From: Candidatus Saccharimonadota bacterium
GTDB taxonomy: Bacteria > Patescibacteriota > Saccharimonadia > Saccharimonadales > Saccharimonadaceae
Assembly: GCA_030528995.1 (NCBI GenBank)
Contig: JAUMXR010000001.1
Location: forward strand, 1 to 47,649
DNA length: 47,649 nucleotides
Direction of reading: 5' to 3'
Position 1 is the stretch's first letter, and the number at the start of each line of letters is the position of its first letter. This document shows positions 1 through 8,009 of the stretch, in pieces. The notes under the pieces were generated by a model that ran no database searches, was not told where the DNA came from, and was given only the letters and a program-made list of their open reading frames with translations. The translations under genes and the position numbers were made by a program.

Positions 1-347
1 GTAATATTGTCCGAGGTGCCAGAATTCATATAGTTCTTTAAGAATTTGCAAGCTGACATATTGTTTTCAACGCAATCTACAAATTTCCCGTCTTCTCCTG
101 GATCGTATTTCGCTGAATCTACTGGCAGGTTAGTGCCATCATTGGTGCCCTGGTTGTTGGTTTGGTATTGCACCAAGGAGGTGTCGACACGAGCCAAGTC
201 GTTACGACGGGCGGTATCACGCTGAGAACGCTGGAGCGCTGGGAGCGCGACGAAGACCATCAAGAAGATAAGACCTGCGATAGCAAGCACAAGCACGACT
301 TCGATGATGGTGAAGCCTTTTTTAGAGTTTATATTTGCTTTAGCCAT
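1..347 (-). CDS. Type IV prepilin, 3' end beyond window
   Basis: Reading the minus strand from ATG at 347 gives a class III signal peptide, a short basic leader ending KKG followed by FTIIEVVLVLAIAG. Cleavage would fall after Gly11, with Phe at +1 and the conserved Glu at +5, as prepilin peptidase PilD requires. The next ~20 residues form the hydrophobic helix that packs in the pilus core. After that a soluble domain begins, with two cysteines (DCVENNMSAC) before the edge. At least 115 codons are visible and the C-terminus is missing. It is the last visible gene of the pilus cluster, follows pilC by 95 bases, and has its own strong promoter and an AAAGGA ribosome site. This fits the need for much more pilin than assembly machinery. 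Major versus minor pilin cannot be decided from this fragment. Confidence 0.9.
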   Translation of the reverse strand, partial: MAKANINSKKGFTIIEVVLVLAIAGLIFLMVFVALPALQRSQRDTARRNDLARVDTSLVQYQTNNQGTNDGTNLPVDSAKYDPGEDGKFVDCVENNMSACKFLKNYMNSGTSDNI

Positions 348-384
348 AAATAAATCCTTTCTTAGATTTTTTATCCTTATGCTT

Positions 385-413
385 ATCATAACTTAAATGT
401 AACAAAAAATCAA
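385..413 (-). promoter_or_regulatory. Promoter of the prepilin gene
   Basis: On the minus strand, TTGATT (408-413) and TATGAT (385-390) are separated by exactly 17 bases, about 38 bases upstream of the prepilin ATG. No terminator hairpin is seen after pilC, so the prepilin is probably read both from the operon and from this promoter. Confidence 0.7.
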
Positions 414-442
414 GAGTTTTTATTCAGAACAGTGGTAAGAAA

Positions 443-1648
443 CTAGGATGCGACGGAATTGACGAGAGAGTAGATTGGGAGCAGGGTACCGCCGACTACA
501 ACGCCGATAAGACCGGCCATAATCACCATGAGGATTGGTTCAATCATAGTAGAGATAGCATTGATTTGTTCGTCGAGCTCATTTTCGTAGACTTGGGCGG
601 CTTTGCCAAGCATTTCGTCAATTTTACCAGATTCCTCGCCAATCGAGGCCATTTGAGGAACTAGTGGTAGCATATAATTGCGGTCCTGTAATGATTCAGA
701 AAGTGGTTTGCCGCCTTTGATGATTTCGATGGATTTGGAGTATTCTTCTTCTACAACCACATTTGAAGTAGCATCAACGGCAATTTTGACCGAGTCAAGC
801 ATCGGTACGCCAGTGGCCAACATCATTTCAGCAGTACGGGCAAAGCGTGAAACATAGAGCTTACGGAACAAACCACCAAAGAGAGGGACATGTATTTTGA
901 AGGAATCAGCCGCCTTACGACCAGCTGGGGTTTTCTTGACGGCATACCAAAGGGCGCCAACAATAGCCGCAATAACTATGGCGACGAGCCACCAGAATTG
1001 AGCGAAGAAATCGGAAATGTTGACTAAGAATTGAGTGAGACCTGGGAGCTCTTCACCCATGTCTTCGTAAAGATTCTTGACCTGTGGGACGACCATAATC
1101 ATCATAAAGGCAAGCACGGCAATAATAACTACAAGAATAATAGCTGGGTAGACGAGAGCGCCTCGGATTTTACTCATCATGGCGGCGTCTTTTTCTTCCT
1201 GGTCAGCAAGACGCTTCAGGGCGAGGTCGAGAGTACCGGAAGTTTCGCCGGCTTTGATAAGGGCCAGATATACGCCATTGAACACATCAGGATATTGAGC
1301 AAAAGAGTCATACAGCGTTCGGCCAGATTCGACGTTGGTGAGGATTTCTTCAACTATAACTTTCATGGCTTTGGCTTGAGTCTGAGCTGCCACAGTGCGA
1401 AGACTGGTCGCAAGGGGGAGGCCAGCACCAATCAAAGTGGAAAGCTGACGCGTAAACATGATACGATCTTTAGTCGTGACGTGACCTTTGCCGCCGAGCA
1501 AACCCGTTCCCTCTTCGACTACGGATTCTGGAATATAACCTTGCTCGATGAGAAGACGACCGGCGATTTGTTCGTTCTCGGCCTGGATGCTACCTTTGAC
1601 CGATTTGCCAGTTTCTTTTTCTTTGGCTTTGTAATTAAAGCGCTTCAT
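443..1648 (-). CDS. pilC: Type IV pilus inner-membrane platform protein PilC
   Basis: This 401-residue protein has the GspF/PilC layout. Two homologous T2SSF domains cover about residues 65-190 and 270-390, each with the family motif (GETSG near 130, GEESG near 335). Membrane segments lie near 164-188, 218-238 and 367-391. It is the polytopic platform on which the PilB and PilT motors act to add or remove pilin. The start lies one base after the pilT stop codon, so the two are translationally coupled. Length is normal for the family. Confidence 0.95.
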   Translation of the reverse strand: MKRFNYKAKEKETGKSVKGSIQAENEQIAGRLLIEQGYIPESVVEEGTGLLGGKGHVTTKDRIMFTRQLSTLIGAGLPLATSLRTVAAQTQAKAMKVIVEEILTNVESGRTLYDSFAQYPDVFNGVYLALIKAGETSGTLDLALKRLADQEEKDAAMMSKIRGALVYPAIILVVIIAVLAFMMIMVVPQVKNLYEDMGEELPGLTQFLVNISDFFAQFWWLVAIVIAAIVGALWYAVKKTPAGRKAADSFKIHVPLFGGLFRKLYVSRFARTAEMMLATGVPMLDSVKIAVDATSNVVVEEEYSKSIEIIKGGKPLSESLQDRNYMLPLVPQMASIGEESGKIDEMLGKAAQVYENELDEQINAISTMIEPILMVIMAGLIGVVVGGTLLPIYSLVNSVAS

Positions 1649-1649
1649 C

Positions 1650-2735
1650 CTAGCCCTTCACTAACCTGTTTAGTTCGTTGATATCGACAGCGAATTCGCG
1701 GGCGGAATCATAAGTAATTACACCAGTCTGGACAAGTTTGGCCAAGGTGCGATCCATCGTCTGCATTCCCTGTTCGGCGCCGGTCTGGATGGCGTTATCG
1801 ATTTGATGGGTTTTACCGTCACGAATGAGTGAACGAATAGCGGAGTTCGCAATCATAATCTCGGCAGCGACAACACGACCACCACCGATGGCGGGGACGA
1901 GACGCTGCGCACAGATGGCCATTAGCATGTTGGAAAGCTGAGTGCGTACTTGAGGTTGTTGGTGTGATGGGAAAACATCTACCATACGGTCGATAGACTG
2001 AGCGGCAGAGTTAGTGTGAAGGGTAGCGAAGACGAGGTGGCCAGTTTCAGCAATAGTGATAGCCGCCTGAATGGTCTCGAGGTCGCGCATCTCGCCAATT
2101 AGTACCACGTCTGGGTCTTCACGCAAAACTGAACGAAGAGCGGCTGCAAAGCTAAAGGTATCGTAATGGACCTCGCGCTGAGCGATAACGCTACGCTGAG
2201 AGCGGTGGGTAAACTCAATTGGGTCTTCGATAGTAATAATATGAGTGGATTTTTCGCGATTGATTTTATCAACTAGAGCAGCAAGAGTAGTAGACTTACC
2301 AGAACCGGTAGGGCCAGTAACGAGTACGAGGCCACGGGGGAAGTCAGCAAATGTTTCGACAATTGAGGGCATGCCGAGGTCATTGATATTTTTGATTTGA
2401 TTCGGAATAAGACGGAAGGCGGCGGCAAGTTTGCCTCTTTCGTGGAAGGCATTGACGCGGAAACGAGCGATGTCGCCAAAGGCGAAAGAATAGTCGAATT
2501 CTTTGTCCTTTAAGAGGATTTTTTGCTGTTCCTCATCAAGGGTAGCAAAAACGAGATTTCTGACCATCTCATCATTTAGGGGATTGTTCCCTGCTATGGG
2601 GGTCAAAGCACCATCAATACGAAGGATAGGTGGCAAGCCGTATTGGAGATGCAAATCGGAAGCATTGCGACGCACACACTCTTCGAGTAAGTTTTCTATT
2701 TTCAATGTATTAGTTATTTGCCCACTGTTTTCCAT
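1650..2735 (-). CDS. pilT: Pilus retraction ATPase PilT
   Basis: A hexameric retraction motor ATPase of 361 residues. Walker A is GPTGSGKST, followed by the Asp box, Walker B (DPDVVLIGEMRD) and the His box (TGHLVFATLHTNSA). The PilT-specific segment AIRSLIRDGKTHQ near the C-terminus separates it from PilB. An ATG six codons further upstream is in frame, but TATAAT lies six bases before the ATG at 2735, so that ATG is probably also the transcription start (leaderless). The gene therefore has its own promoter inside the pilus cluster, allowing pilT-pilC to be expressed apart from pilM-pilB. Confidence 0.93.
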   Translation of the reverse strand: MENSGQITNTLKIENLLEECVRRNASDLHLQYGLPPILRIDGALTPIAGNNPLNDEMVRNLVFATLDEEQQKILLKDKEFDYSFAFGDIARFRVNAFHERGKLAAAFRLIPNQIKNINDLGMPSIVETFADFPRGLVLVTGPTGSGKSTTLAALVDKINREKSTHIITIEDPIEFTHRSQRSVIAQREVHYDTFSFAAALRSVLREDPDVVLIGEMRDLETIQAAITIAETGHLVFATLHTNSAAQSIDRMVDVFPSHQQPQVRTQLSNMLMAICAQRLVPAIGGGRVVAAEIMIANSAIRSLIRDGKTHQIDNAIQTGAEQGMQTMDRTLAKLVQTGVITYDSAREFAVDINELNRLVKG

Positions 2736-2741
2736 AGTAAT

Positions 2742-2747
2742 ATTATA
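2742..2747 (-). promoter_or_regulatory. Extended -10 box of pilT
   Basis: TTGTGCTATAAT on the minus strand, six bases from the pilT ATG. No usual ribosome binding site intervenes, which predicts a leaderless mRNA. Confidence 0.65.
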
Positions 2748-2764
2748 GCACAAGCGTTGTTTGA

Positions 2765-4531
2765 TTATGATAGGTCGCTAGCAACGCGGTTGACTTCCTC
2801 CAATGATGTTATTCCTGACAGGACCTTAAGAATGCCGTCCTGGCGCATAGTGACAGTTCCTTTTGATTTGGCGAGACGCATGATTTCGTTAGCGGTAGCA
2901 TGAGAAATGATTTGCTTTTGAATGTCTTCATCGACGACAATGGTTTCATAGAGACCAGCACGGCCAGAGTAGCCACCTGGGGTTTCTTTGGAATTCATAC
3001 CACGGGCAAGCATATAGAAGTCGTCGTTTTTGACCGGCAAACCTGGGTAGCCCAGATCTTTGCTAATTTCGGCTACCGATTCTTTGTCCTTAGGGAGCAA
3101 ATCTCCTACAATTTCGTTGATGCCTCTTGTCTCTATCTCAGAAGATTTGTACATTTCCCTCTTCTCGGTGATACGACGAACGAGGCGCTGGCCAATGACC
3201 ACATTGAGCGTGGAAGCCAAAAGGAATGGTTCAATGCCCATATCTAGGAGACGTGGCAAGATACCGGCGGCAGAGTTGGTGTGGAGTGTACTAAAGACGA
3301 GGTGGCCGGTTAGGGCAGCCTGAACGGCTAAGCTGGCTGTTTCGGAGTCACGAATCTCACCCACCATTACCACATCGGGGTCCTGGCGGAGAATGCTACG
3401 CAGGCCGCTAGCGAAGGTGAGTCCGGCGTCTACATTGACCTGAATCTGGTTAATGCCGTCCATCTTATATTCGACTGGGTCCTCTAGGGTCACGATATTG
3501 ATTTCTTCGGATTTGATTTTTTGAATGAGAGCATAGAGAGTGGTAGATTTACCAGAACCAGTAGGACCAGAAGTAAGAATCATACCATTAGGTTTCTTGA
3601 TGCCATCAAGAACATCACGAAGAGCGCGACCGCTCATACCCATTTTTTCGATTTCCATAGAAACACCGGTTTTATCAAGGAGACGAATCACAACTTGCTC
3701 ACCCCAGGTGACTGGAGAGATGGCAATACGAAGATCGATTTCTTGGTCATCCACGAGAACGGTAAATTGACCATCCTGGGGGATACGATGCTCGTCGATT
3801 TTGAGGTTACTGAGAATTTTGATACGGGAAACAAGGGCTGGGGCAACGGTTTTGGGAAGATCCATAATGCGACGAAGCACACCATCGATACGGCAACGGA
3901 TAATGAGCGAATTCTCAAGTGGCTCAATATGAATATCGGAAGCCTTGGTCTTAGCAGCGTAGCTTAGAATGGTGGTTAGAGCTTTGGAGATTGGAGAGTC
4001 CTGAACAATGGTTTTGACATTGGAATTGGCGGCTTCTTCGGCGGCTTCTTCCCCAGTTTCTTTGACAGCGTCCTTAACACCAGAAAAATCACCGTGATAT
4101 TGTTCTAGCATCTCGCGAACGCCACGTTCGGAAGACATCCAGACTCGAATAGGTTGATTGACAAGGTTGGAAAGATAATCGGTGGCTTGCACATTGGTGA
4201 CGTCCACCATGGCGACATTTAGCATGCCATCTTTTTCACCTAACGGTACGGCCATGACACGAGATGAGGCCTCGGCGGGGATTCTAGATAGGATATCTTG
4301 ATCAATGGTGATATTCTTAAGCTCGACATAGGGCACACCAATAATGACAGCAGTTGCATGAGCCACCATATCGTCGCTGATGAGCCTATGCGCAATTAAG
4401 TCGGCGAGGACTGGTTTCCCTGACATTTCGGCTTCTTGCTTGATAGAATAGACAAGATTACTATCAGCAAGCCCTTCCGCAAGAAGGAGCTCGATGATTT
4501 TTTCCTCTGCTTCTTTAGTGAGAAGCGCCAT
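2765..4531 (-). CDS. pilB: Pilus extension ATPase PilB
   Basis: The 588-residue pilus assembly motor. An N-terminal MshEN-like domain (about 1-150) precedes the GspE/PilB ATPase core with Walker A GPTGSGKSTTLYALI and Walker B DPDVVMVGEIRDSE, then a His box (GHLVFSTLHTNSA). The cysteine cluster that binds zinc in many GspE/PilB proteins is not seen; the corresponding region (about 470-520) is lengthened and acidic/basic instead. The start codon overlaps the stop of the 104-residue gene upstream (TAATG), so the two are coupled. PilT lies downstream. Confidence 0.94.
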   Translation of the reverse strand: MALLTKEAEEKIIELLLAEGLADSNLVYSIKQEAEMSGKPVLADLIAHRLISDDMVAHATAVIIGVPYVELKNITIDQDILSRIPAEASSRVMAVPLGEKDGMLNVAMVDVTNVQATDYLSNLVNQPIRVWMSSERGVREMLEQYHGDFSGVKDAVKETGEEAAEEAANSNVKTIVQDSPISKALTTILSYAAKTKASDIHIEPLENSLIIRCRIDGVLRRIMDLPKTVAPALVSRIKILSNLKIDEHRIPQDGQFTVLVDDQEIDLRIAISPVTWGEQVVIRLLDKTGVSMEIEKMGMSGRALRDVLDGIKKPNGMILTSGPTGSGKSTTLYALIQKIKSEEINIVTLEDPVEYKMDGINQIQVNVDAGLTFASGLRSILRQDPDVVMVGEIRDSETASLAVQAALTGHLVFSTLHTNSAAGILPRLLDMGIEPFLLASTLNVVIGQRLVRRITEKREMYKSSEIETRGINEIVGDLLPKDKESVAEISKDLGYPGLPVKNDDFYMLARGMNSKETPGGYSGRAGLYETIVVDEDIQKQIISHATANEIMRLAKSKGTVTMRQDGILKVLSGITSLEEVNRVASDLS

Positions 4532-4845
4532 TATCTATTCTCCGTGCTAGAGTTGGCTGGTTGGCCGTTAACGGCTTCTTCTAAGGATTGGACTGTTTCG
4601 TCATCGATACATTCGCCATAATCGTCATATTCTGTACAATCGCCAACATATACTTCTACAGTCGGGTTGAGAGCTTGATAATTAAAAACTTCCGGATTAG
4701 GTTCAGTAATGTCGATGGAGAGTTTCGAATCAACGGTTTTAAACGAAACATCTTCGATCGGACCCAAAAACAGGTTACAGATAAAGAAGGCAGCAATTGC
4801 ACCGAGAAGCGCAGTACCAATTGATGTCACTAAATCTTTTTGCAT
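4531..4845 (-). CDS. Small membrane-anchored protein of the pilus operon
   Basis: A 104-residue protein with one membrane helix (about residues 8-28) and an acidic, probably extracytoplasmic tail holding two cysteines (GDCTEYDDYGECIDD) that could form a disulfide. It sits between pilO and pilB with a 2-base gap upstream and a 1-base overlap downstream, so it is co-translated with the pilus machinery. Its position matches PilP in other systems, but I see no PilP motif or lipobox. The family is not recognised. Confidence 0.75.
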   Translation of the reverse strand: MQKDLVTSIGTALLGAIAAFFICNLFLGPIEDVSFKTVDSKLSIDITEPNPEVFNYQALNPTVEVYVGDCTEYDDYGECIDDETVQSLEEAVNGQPANSSTENR

Positions 4846-4847
4846 GA

Positions 4848-5717
4848 TTATTTGCCCTCCGCTTTAATAGTTGTTTCAGTTTCAGTAATAGCTGACGGCG
4901 TCATATAATATGCGTTAGCCTGAGCGCGCAAAGTCAAAGTGCCGTCTCGTGTCCATTCAATATTAGCACGCCCGATGTCGAAGTTGCGGATGGAACGCTC
5001 GATGTTCCTTAGGACTGTCATCGTGGTGCCTGTGCCAGCTTCGACAGAAACGGATAATGATAATGAATTAAGGCCGCCTGGTGTGGCATTGGTTCTGTTA
5101 ACCCCGCCCGGGCTAATGCTTTCAGGATTCCAACCGGAAATAATGAAGAGTTTGTTAAGGCTAGCCAATAGTGCTTCTTCGTTCTTAAAGGCTGGGAGAG
5201 CATCTGGAATAACACGGAGGGCGGAACAGCTTTTGATGAGTTGACTGGCTGAGATTAATTCGGAGCTAGTCTTAGCGTCTTGGTAGATTTGGTTTAGCTC
5301 TTTGTAGGTGAAATTTTTGCCCGTGTTAGGATTAATACAGTTGGAACTTTGTTCTTTTGGTACAGAGTTAAGGGCCGAATTTGCAGCTAAATCGACAAGA
5401 ACGTTCGAACGCAAAGTATTTGGAATTTGTGATACTTCAATGGTGTCTGGATTACATTTATTGAGCTCCTCATCGCTATAAACACTTCCCTTCGGCTTCT
5501 CACAGACGCCGGTTTTTTGGATGACGTTTGAATAAGAAGCGATGGATTGTTCTTCGGCGGCAATAACCTTAGCGTTGAAGATGATTTGCTTAACAAAATG
5601 ACTGGTGAGCGAAATCGCGACGCCTAGAACGATGGCAGCACCAAGCACGGACAATAACATATATTGTTGGGCTTCAGATATTTTGGCTCTTTTGCCGATT
5701 GCTACTTCTTTTGCCAT
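4848..5717 (-). CDS. pilO: PilO-like pilus alignment protein
   Basis: A 289-residue bitopic membrane protein: short basic N-terminus, one membrane helix (about 17-40), then a periplasmic-side domain with Cys pairs and a C-terminal alpha/beta region. Size, topology and position directly after a PilN-like gene fit PilO, the inner-membrane alignment component; sequence similarity is too weak to see by eye. The open frame extends 77 codons further upstream, but GGAGG just before the ATG at 5717 and the one-base gap after pilN decide the start. Confidence 0.75.
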   Translation of the reverse strand: MAKEVAIGKRAKISEAQQYMLLSVLGAAIVLGVAISLTSHFVKQIIFNAKVIAAEEQSIASYSNVIQKTGVCEKPKGSVYSDEELNKCNPDTIEVSQIPNTLRSNVLVDLAANSALNSVPKEQSSNCINPNTGKNFTYKELNQIYQDAKTSSELISASQLIKSCSALRVIPDALPAFKNEEALLASLNKLFIISGWNPESISPGGVNRTNATPGGLNSLSLSVSVEAGTGTTMTVLRNIERSIRNFDIGRANIEWTRDGTLTLRAQANAYYMTPSAITETETTIKAEGK

Positions 5718-5718
5718 T

Positions 5719-6924
5719 TTAGTTACCTCCGTTCGAATTGGTTGTATTTGTTTTACAATCGTTATCACCCTCTGCACAGTCTGCTGCGCGTTGCCCAAAC
5801 ATAGCTTGGACCTGGACATAAGAGTCCGTGACATTATGGCGCCCAGATGGCGAAAGGGCCAACATGTGGTGATTGTTGAATGTGTAAACCGCAGGGTTAA
5901 GCGTAATAACGGCTGAAAACCTAAGGACCAGTTGTTCGTCGGCGCCACGGCCGTTGGAGGAACTAACTACTCTAATGCCATCAATGCCAGACGGCACCAA
6001 CTGACATTCCTCGTTGGTCTCGGACCATTTGGGCGGCTGACTTTGCGAGATAATGGTGCCAGCATATGTAATACAACTACTTTGAAAATGTGGGACATTG
6101 GAAATTTCACCGCTCAGACTCATATATGGTTGACCGTCAGTTTTGTTTTCTTTGTACCATTCGGAATATTGTGGGGTACGCCAAATACGGACTACATTTT
6201 GGCCATTGTATTCTTCAGTGGTGTAGCTTTGGGCGCTAGTGGAATTTGCGTTAGCGTCAGAGGAGTTGGTAGTTTCTGAATCAGACGAATTACTTGGATT
6301 ACAGCCCTCGGCTTCAATGGTCCAGAATGCGTAAAGGCCTCTATCTGGGTCATTGAATTTTGCGCCATCTAGGCCGGTTTCTATCATACAGTAAGCAGGG
6401 ATAGTGCTGCCATTTTTGTCAACATAACGACCGTAATCATAACGCATATATTGCATACTTTTCTTGAAAGAATCTAGAACATTGTAGTCAATGAATGGTT
6501 CTTTGCCGGCGTTGGCTTGAGCATCAAAGGTAAAGGTAGGGGCGTCACCCTCCAAATTTACAGCTAATTCTGAAATCTGGATGGTGTCCGCACCAGTTGG
6601 GATAATAGCGGAAAGAATATCAAAAGTGCGGGATAAAACTTTTTTATTGTTATTCAAAGTGGAGACATTGCCAAGTTGGTCTTTGATAGTAAGGAATTCG
6701 GATAAGTCCGAATAAGAATTGAGCCTTTTTGACAGATTGTCGATGGTATTCTTTTTGCCGCTAATTGCAGCATCCTGACCACCCATAATTAGACCAGCGA
6801 CCACTGTTATACCTATACTGACGGCAGCAACTACGATACAGAGGAAAAAGATGAAATTACGCAACTTGAGAGTTTTGATCATCTCGCCTTTAATGTCTGG
6901 TACTAGATTGATTTCACGAGCCAT
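5719..6924 (-). CDS. pilN: PilN-like pilus alignment protein, enlarged
   Basis: The N-terminus MAREINLVPD matches the conserved PilN motif that docks into PilM, followed by one membrane helix (about 24-48). PilN is normally around 180-200 residues, but this one has 401. The extra length includes a Ser/Asn/Thr-rich linker (about 210-235), several Cys residues and an Asn-rich C-terminus, suggesting an enlarged extracytoplasmic domain. AAGGAG precedes the start, and the ATG overlaps the pilM stop (TAATG). Confidence 0.82.
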   Translation of the reverse strand: MAREINLVPDIKGEMIKTLKLRNFIFFLCIVVAAVSIGITVVAGLIMGGQDAAISGKKNTIDNLSKRLNSYSDLSEFLTIKDQLGNVSTLNNNKKVLSRTFDILSAIIPTGADTIQISELAVNLEGDAPTFTFDAQANAGKEPFIDYNVLDSFKKSMQYMRYDYGRYVDKNGSTIPAYCMIETGLDGAKFNDPDRGLYAFWTIEAEGCNPSNSSDSETTNSSDANANSTSAQSYTTEEYNGQNVVRIWRTPQYSEWYKENKTDGQPYMSLSGEISNVPHFQSSCITYAGTIISQSQPPKWSETNEECQLVPSGIDGIRVVSSSNGRGADEQLVLRFSAVITLNPAVYTFNNHHMLALSPSGRHNVTDSYVQVQAMFGQRAADCAEGDNDCKTNTTNSNGGN

Positions 6925-7970
6925 TAGTCATTACTCCTTTCCGACAAGCCAATTGCGACGGCAAATTCGCTAGCTACGTTAATAAGGGCATTCTGCTGAC
7001 CACTGGTGGTCCGAACAAGTTGCCAAGGGTTGCCCTTGACGGTCGGAACATTGGTCTTCGATTCTATGTATTCGGCAAATAGTGGAATCATTTCGGCGTA
7101 GCCTGAGAGGATAATACCACCGACTTTCCCATTGAGATACTTGGTCTGGAAGAAACGGACAGATTTGGCTAGCTCGGAGGCGAAATTATCAAGATGGGTA
7201 CTTAGGACGGCAAATACTTGGCCTTCGACTTGATTCTGATCTAGACCAAATTTGAGGATGAACTGACGGGCTTGGTCTTCGCGAACGCTAAGGCTGCTGG
7301 CTACGGCCTTGACTAAGACACCAAAACCACCCGGAATGGAACGAACAAGACGTGGCTGGTTCTTAAAGGTGATGACTAAATCGGTAGATTTTTCACCAAA
7401 GTCAACAATCATATTGGCCTCAATAGCGCCTGGCGGGGTAAGTGCACGAGCCATGGCAAGCGGTTCTGGCTCCATGGCGATGATATTGAGACCAGTTTTT
7501 TCGATCATTTCCATGGTTGATTCAGCATAATCTTTGGCGACTGAACTAACTAGTACTTCAGTCTTGGCGGGGTCGTTAGGGCTAACACCCAGAATTACGT
7601 AGTCGGCCTTGGCATCGCTCATGGCCATTGGGACATATTTATCGATTTCATATTTGAAGGATTTTTTGAGTTCTTTCTCTGGTAAGGTTTCGGTTTCGAC
7701 GATAGAGGTGAAGGTTTTACTGGCAGGAAGACCAATTGCGATATTCTTGCTCTTGATACCTGCTTGGTTTACGGCACCCAAAATAGCCTCACCGAGACGT
7801 TTTTTGCCAAGGTCGGAGGAGTCTTGAGTTAGTCTTTGATCTATGGGTACATATGCAAATCTCTGGAGAGTCCAGCCGTGTTGGGAACTACCAGAAAGTT
7901 GTACGATTCGCATCGAATTCGTTCCTATATCTAGGGAGAAGAAGTCGCCCACGCCATGCAATAAATTCAT
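6924..7970 (-). CDS. pilM: Pilus assembly actin-like ATPase PilM
   Basis: A cytoplasmic actin-fold protein that binds the PilN tail. Phosphate-1-like motif FFSLDIGTNSMRIVQL lies near the N-terminus, IVDFGEKSTDLVI near 185 and GGIILSGYAEMIP near 280. Two in-frame ATGs lie upstream, but MNLLHG (7970) fits best: a TATAAT at 7978-7983 ends seven bases before it and overlaps the other starts. pilM is therefore the first gene of the pilus operon and probably leaderless. 348 residues is normal for the family. Confidence 0.92.
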   Translation of the reverse strand: MNLLHGVGDFFSLDIGTNSMRIVQLSGSSQHGWTLQRFAYVPIDQRLTQDSSDLGKKRLGEAILGAVNQAGIKSKNIAIGLPASKTFTSIVETETLPEKELKKSFKYEIDKYVPMAMSDAKADYVILGVSPNDPAKTEVLVSSVAKDYAESTMEMIEKTGLNIIAMEPEPLAMARALTPPGAIEANMIVDFGEKSTDLVITFKNQPRLVRSIPGGFGVLVKAVASSLSVREDQARQFILKFGLDQNQVEGQVFAVLSTHLDNFASELAKSVRFFQTKYLNGKVGGIILSGYAEMIPLFAEYIESKTNVPTVKGNPWQLVRTTSGQQNALINVASEFAVAIGLSERSND

Positions 7971-7977
7971 ACATATC

Positions 7978-7983
7978 ATTATA
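7978..7983 (-). promoter_or_regulatory. -10 box of the pilus operon
   Basis: TATAAT on the minus strand, seven bases from the chosen pilM start, in the 39-base gap after the tlyA-like gene. Confidence 0.6.
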
Positions 7984-8009
7984 TGCTTATGTTTTGAAAA
8001 TTGCAAGTT

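Noticed and set aside
1031-1681. 216-codon plus-strand open frame
   Set aside because: It lies wholly antisense to pilC, has a composition typical of a shadow frame (His/Phe-rich) and no ribosome site.
3521-3967. 148-codon plus-strand open frame
   Set aside because: Antisense to pilB within its ATPase core; no promoter or ribosome site.
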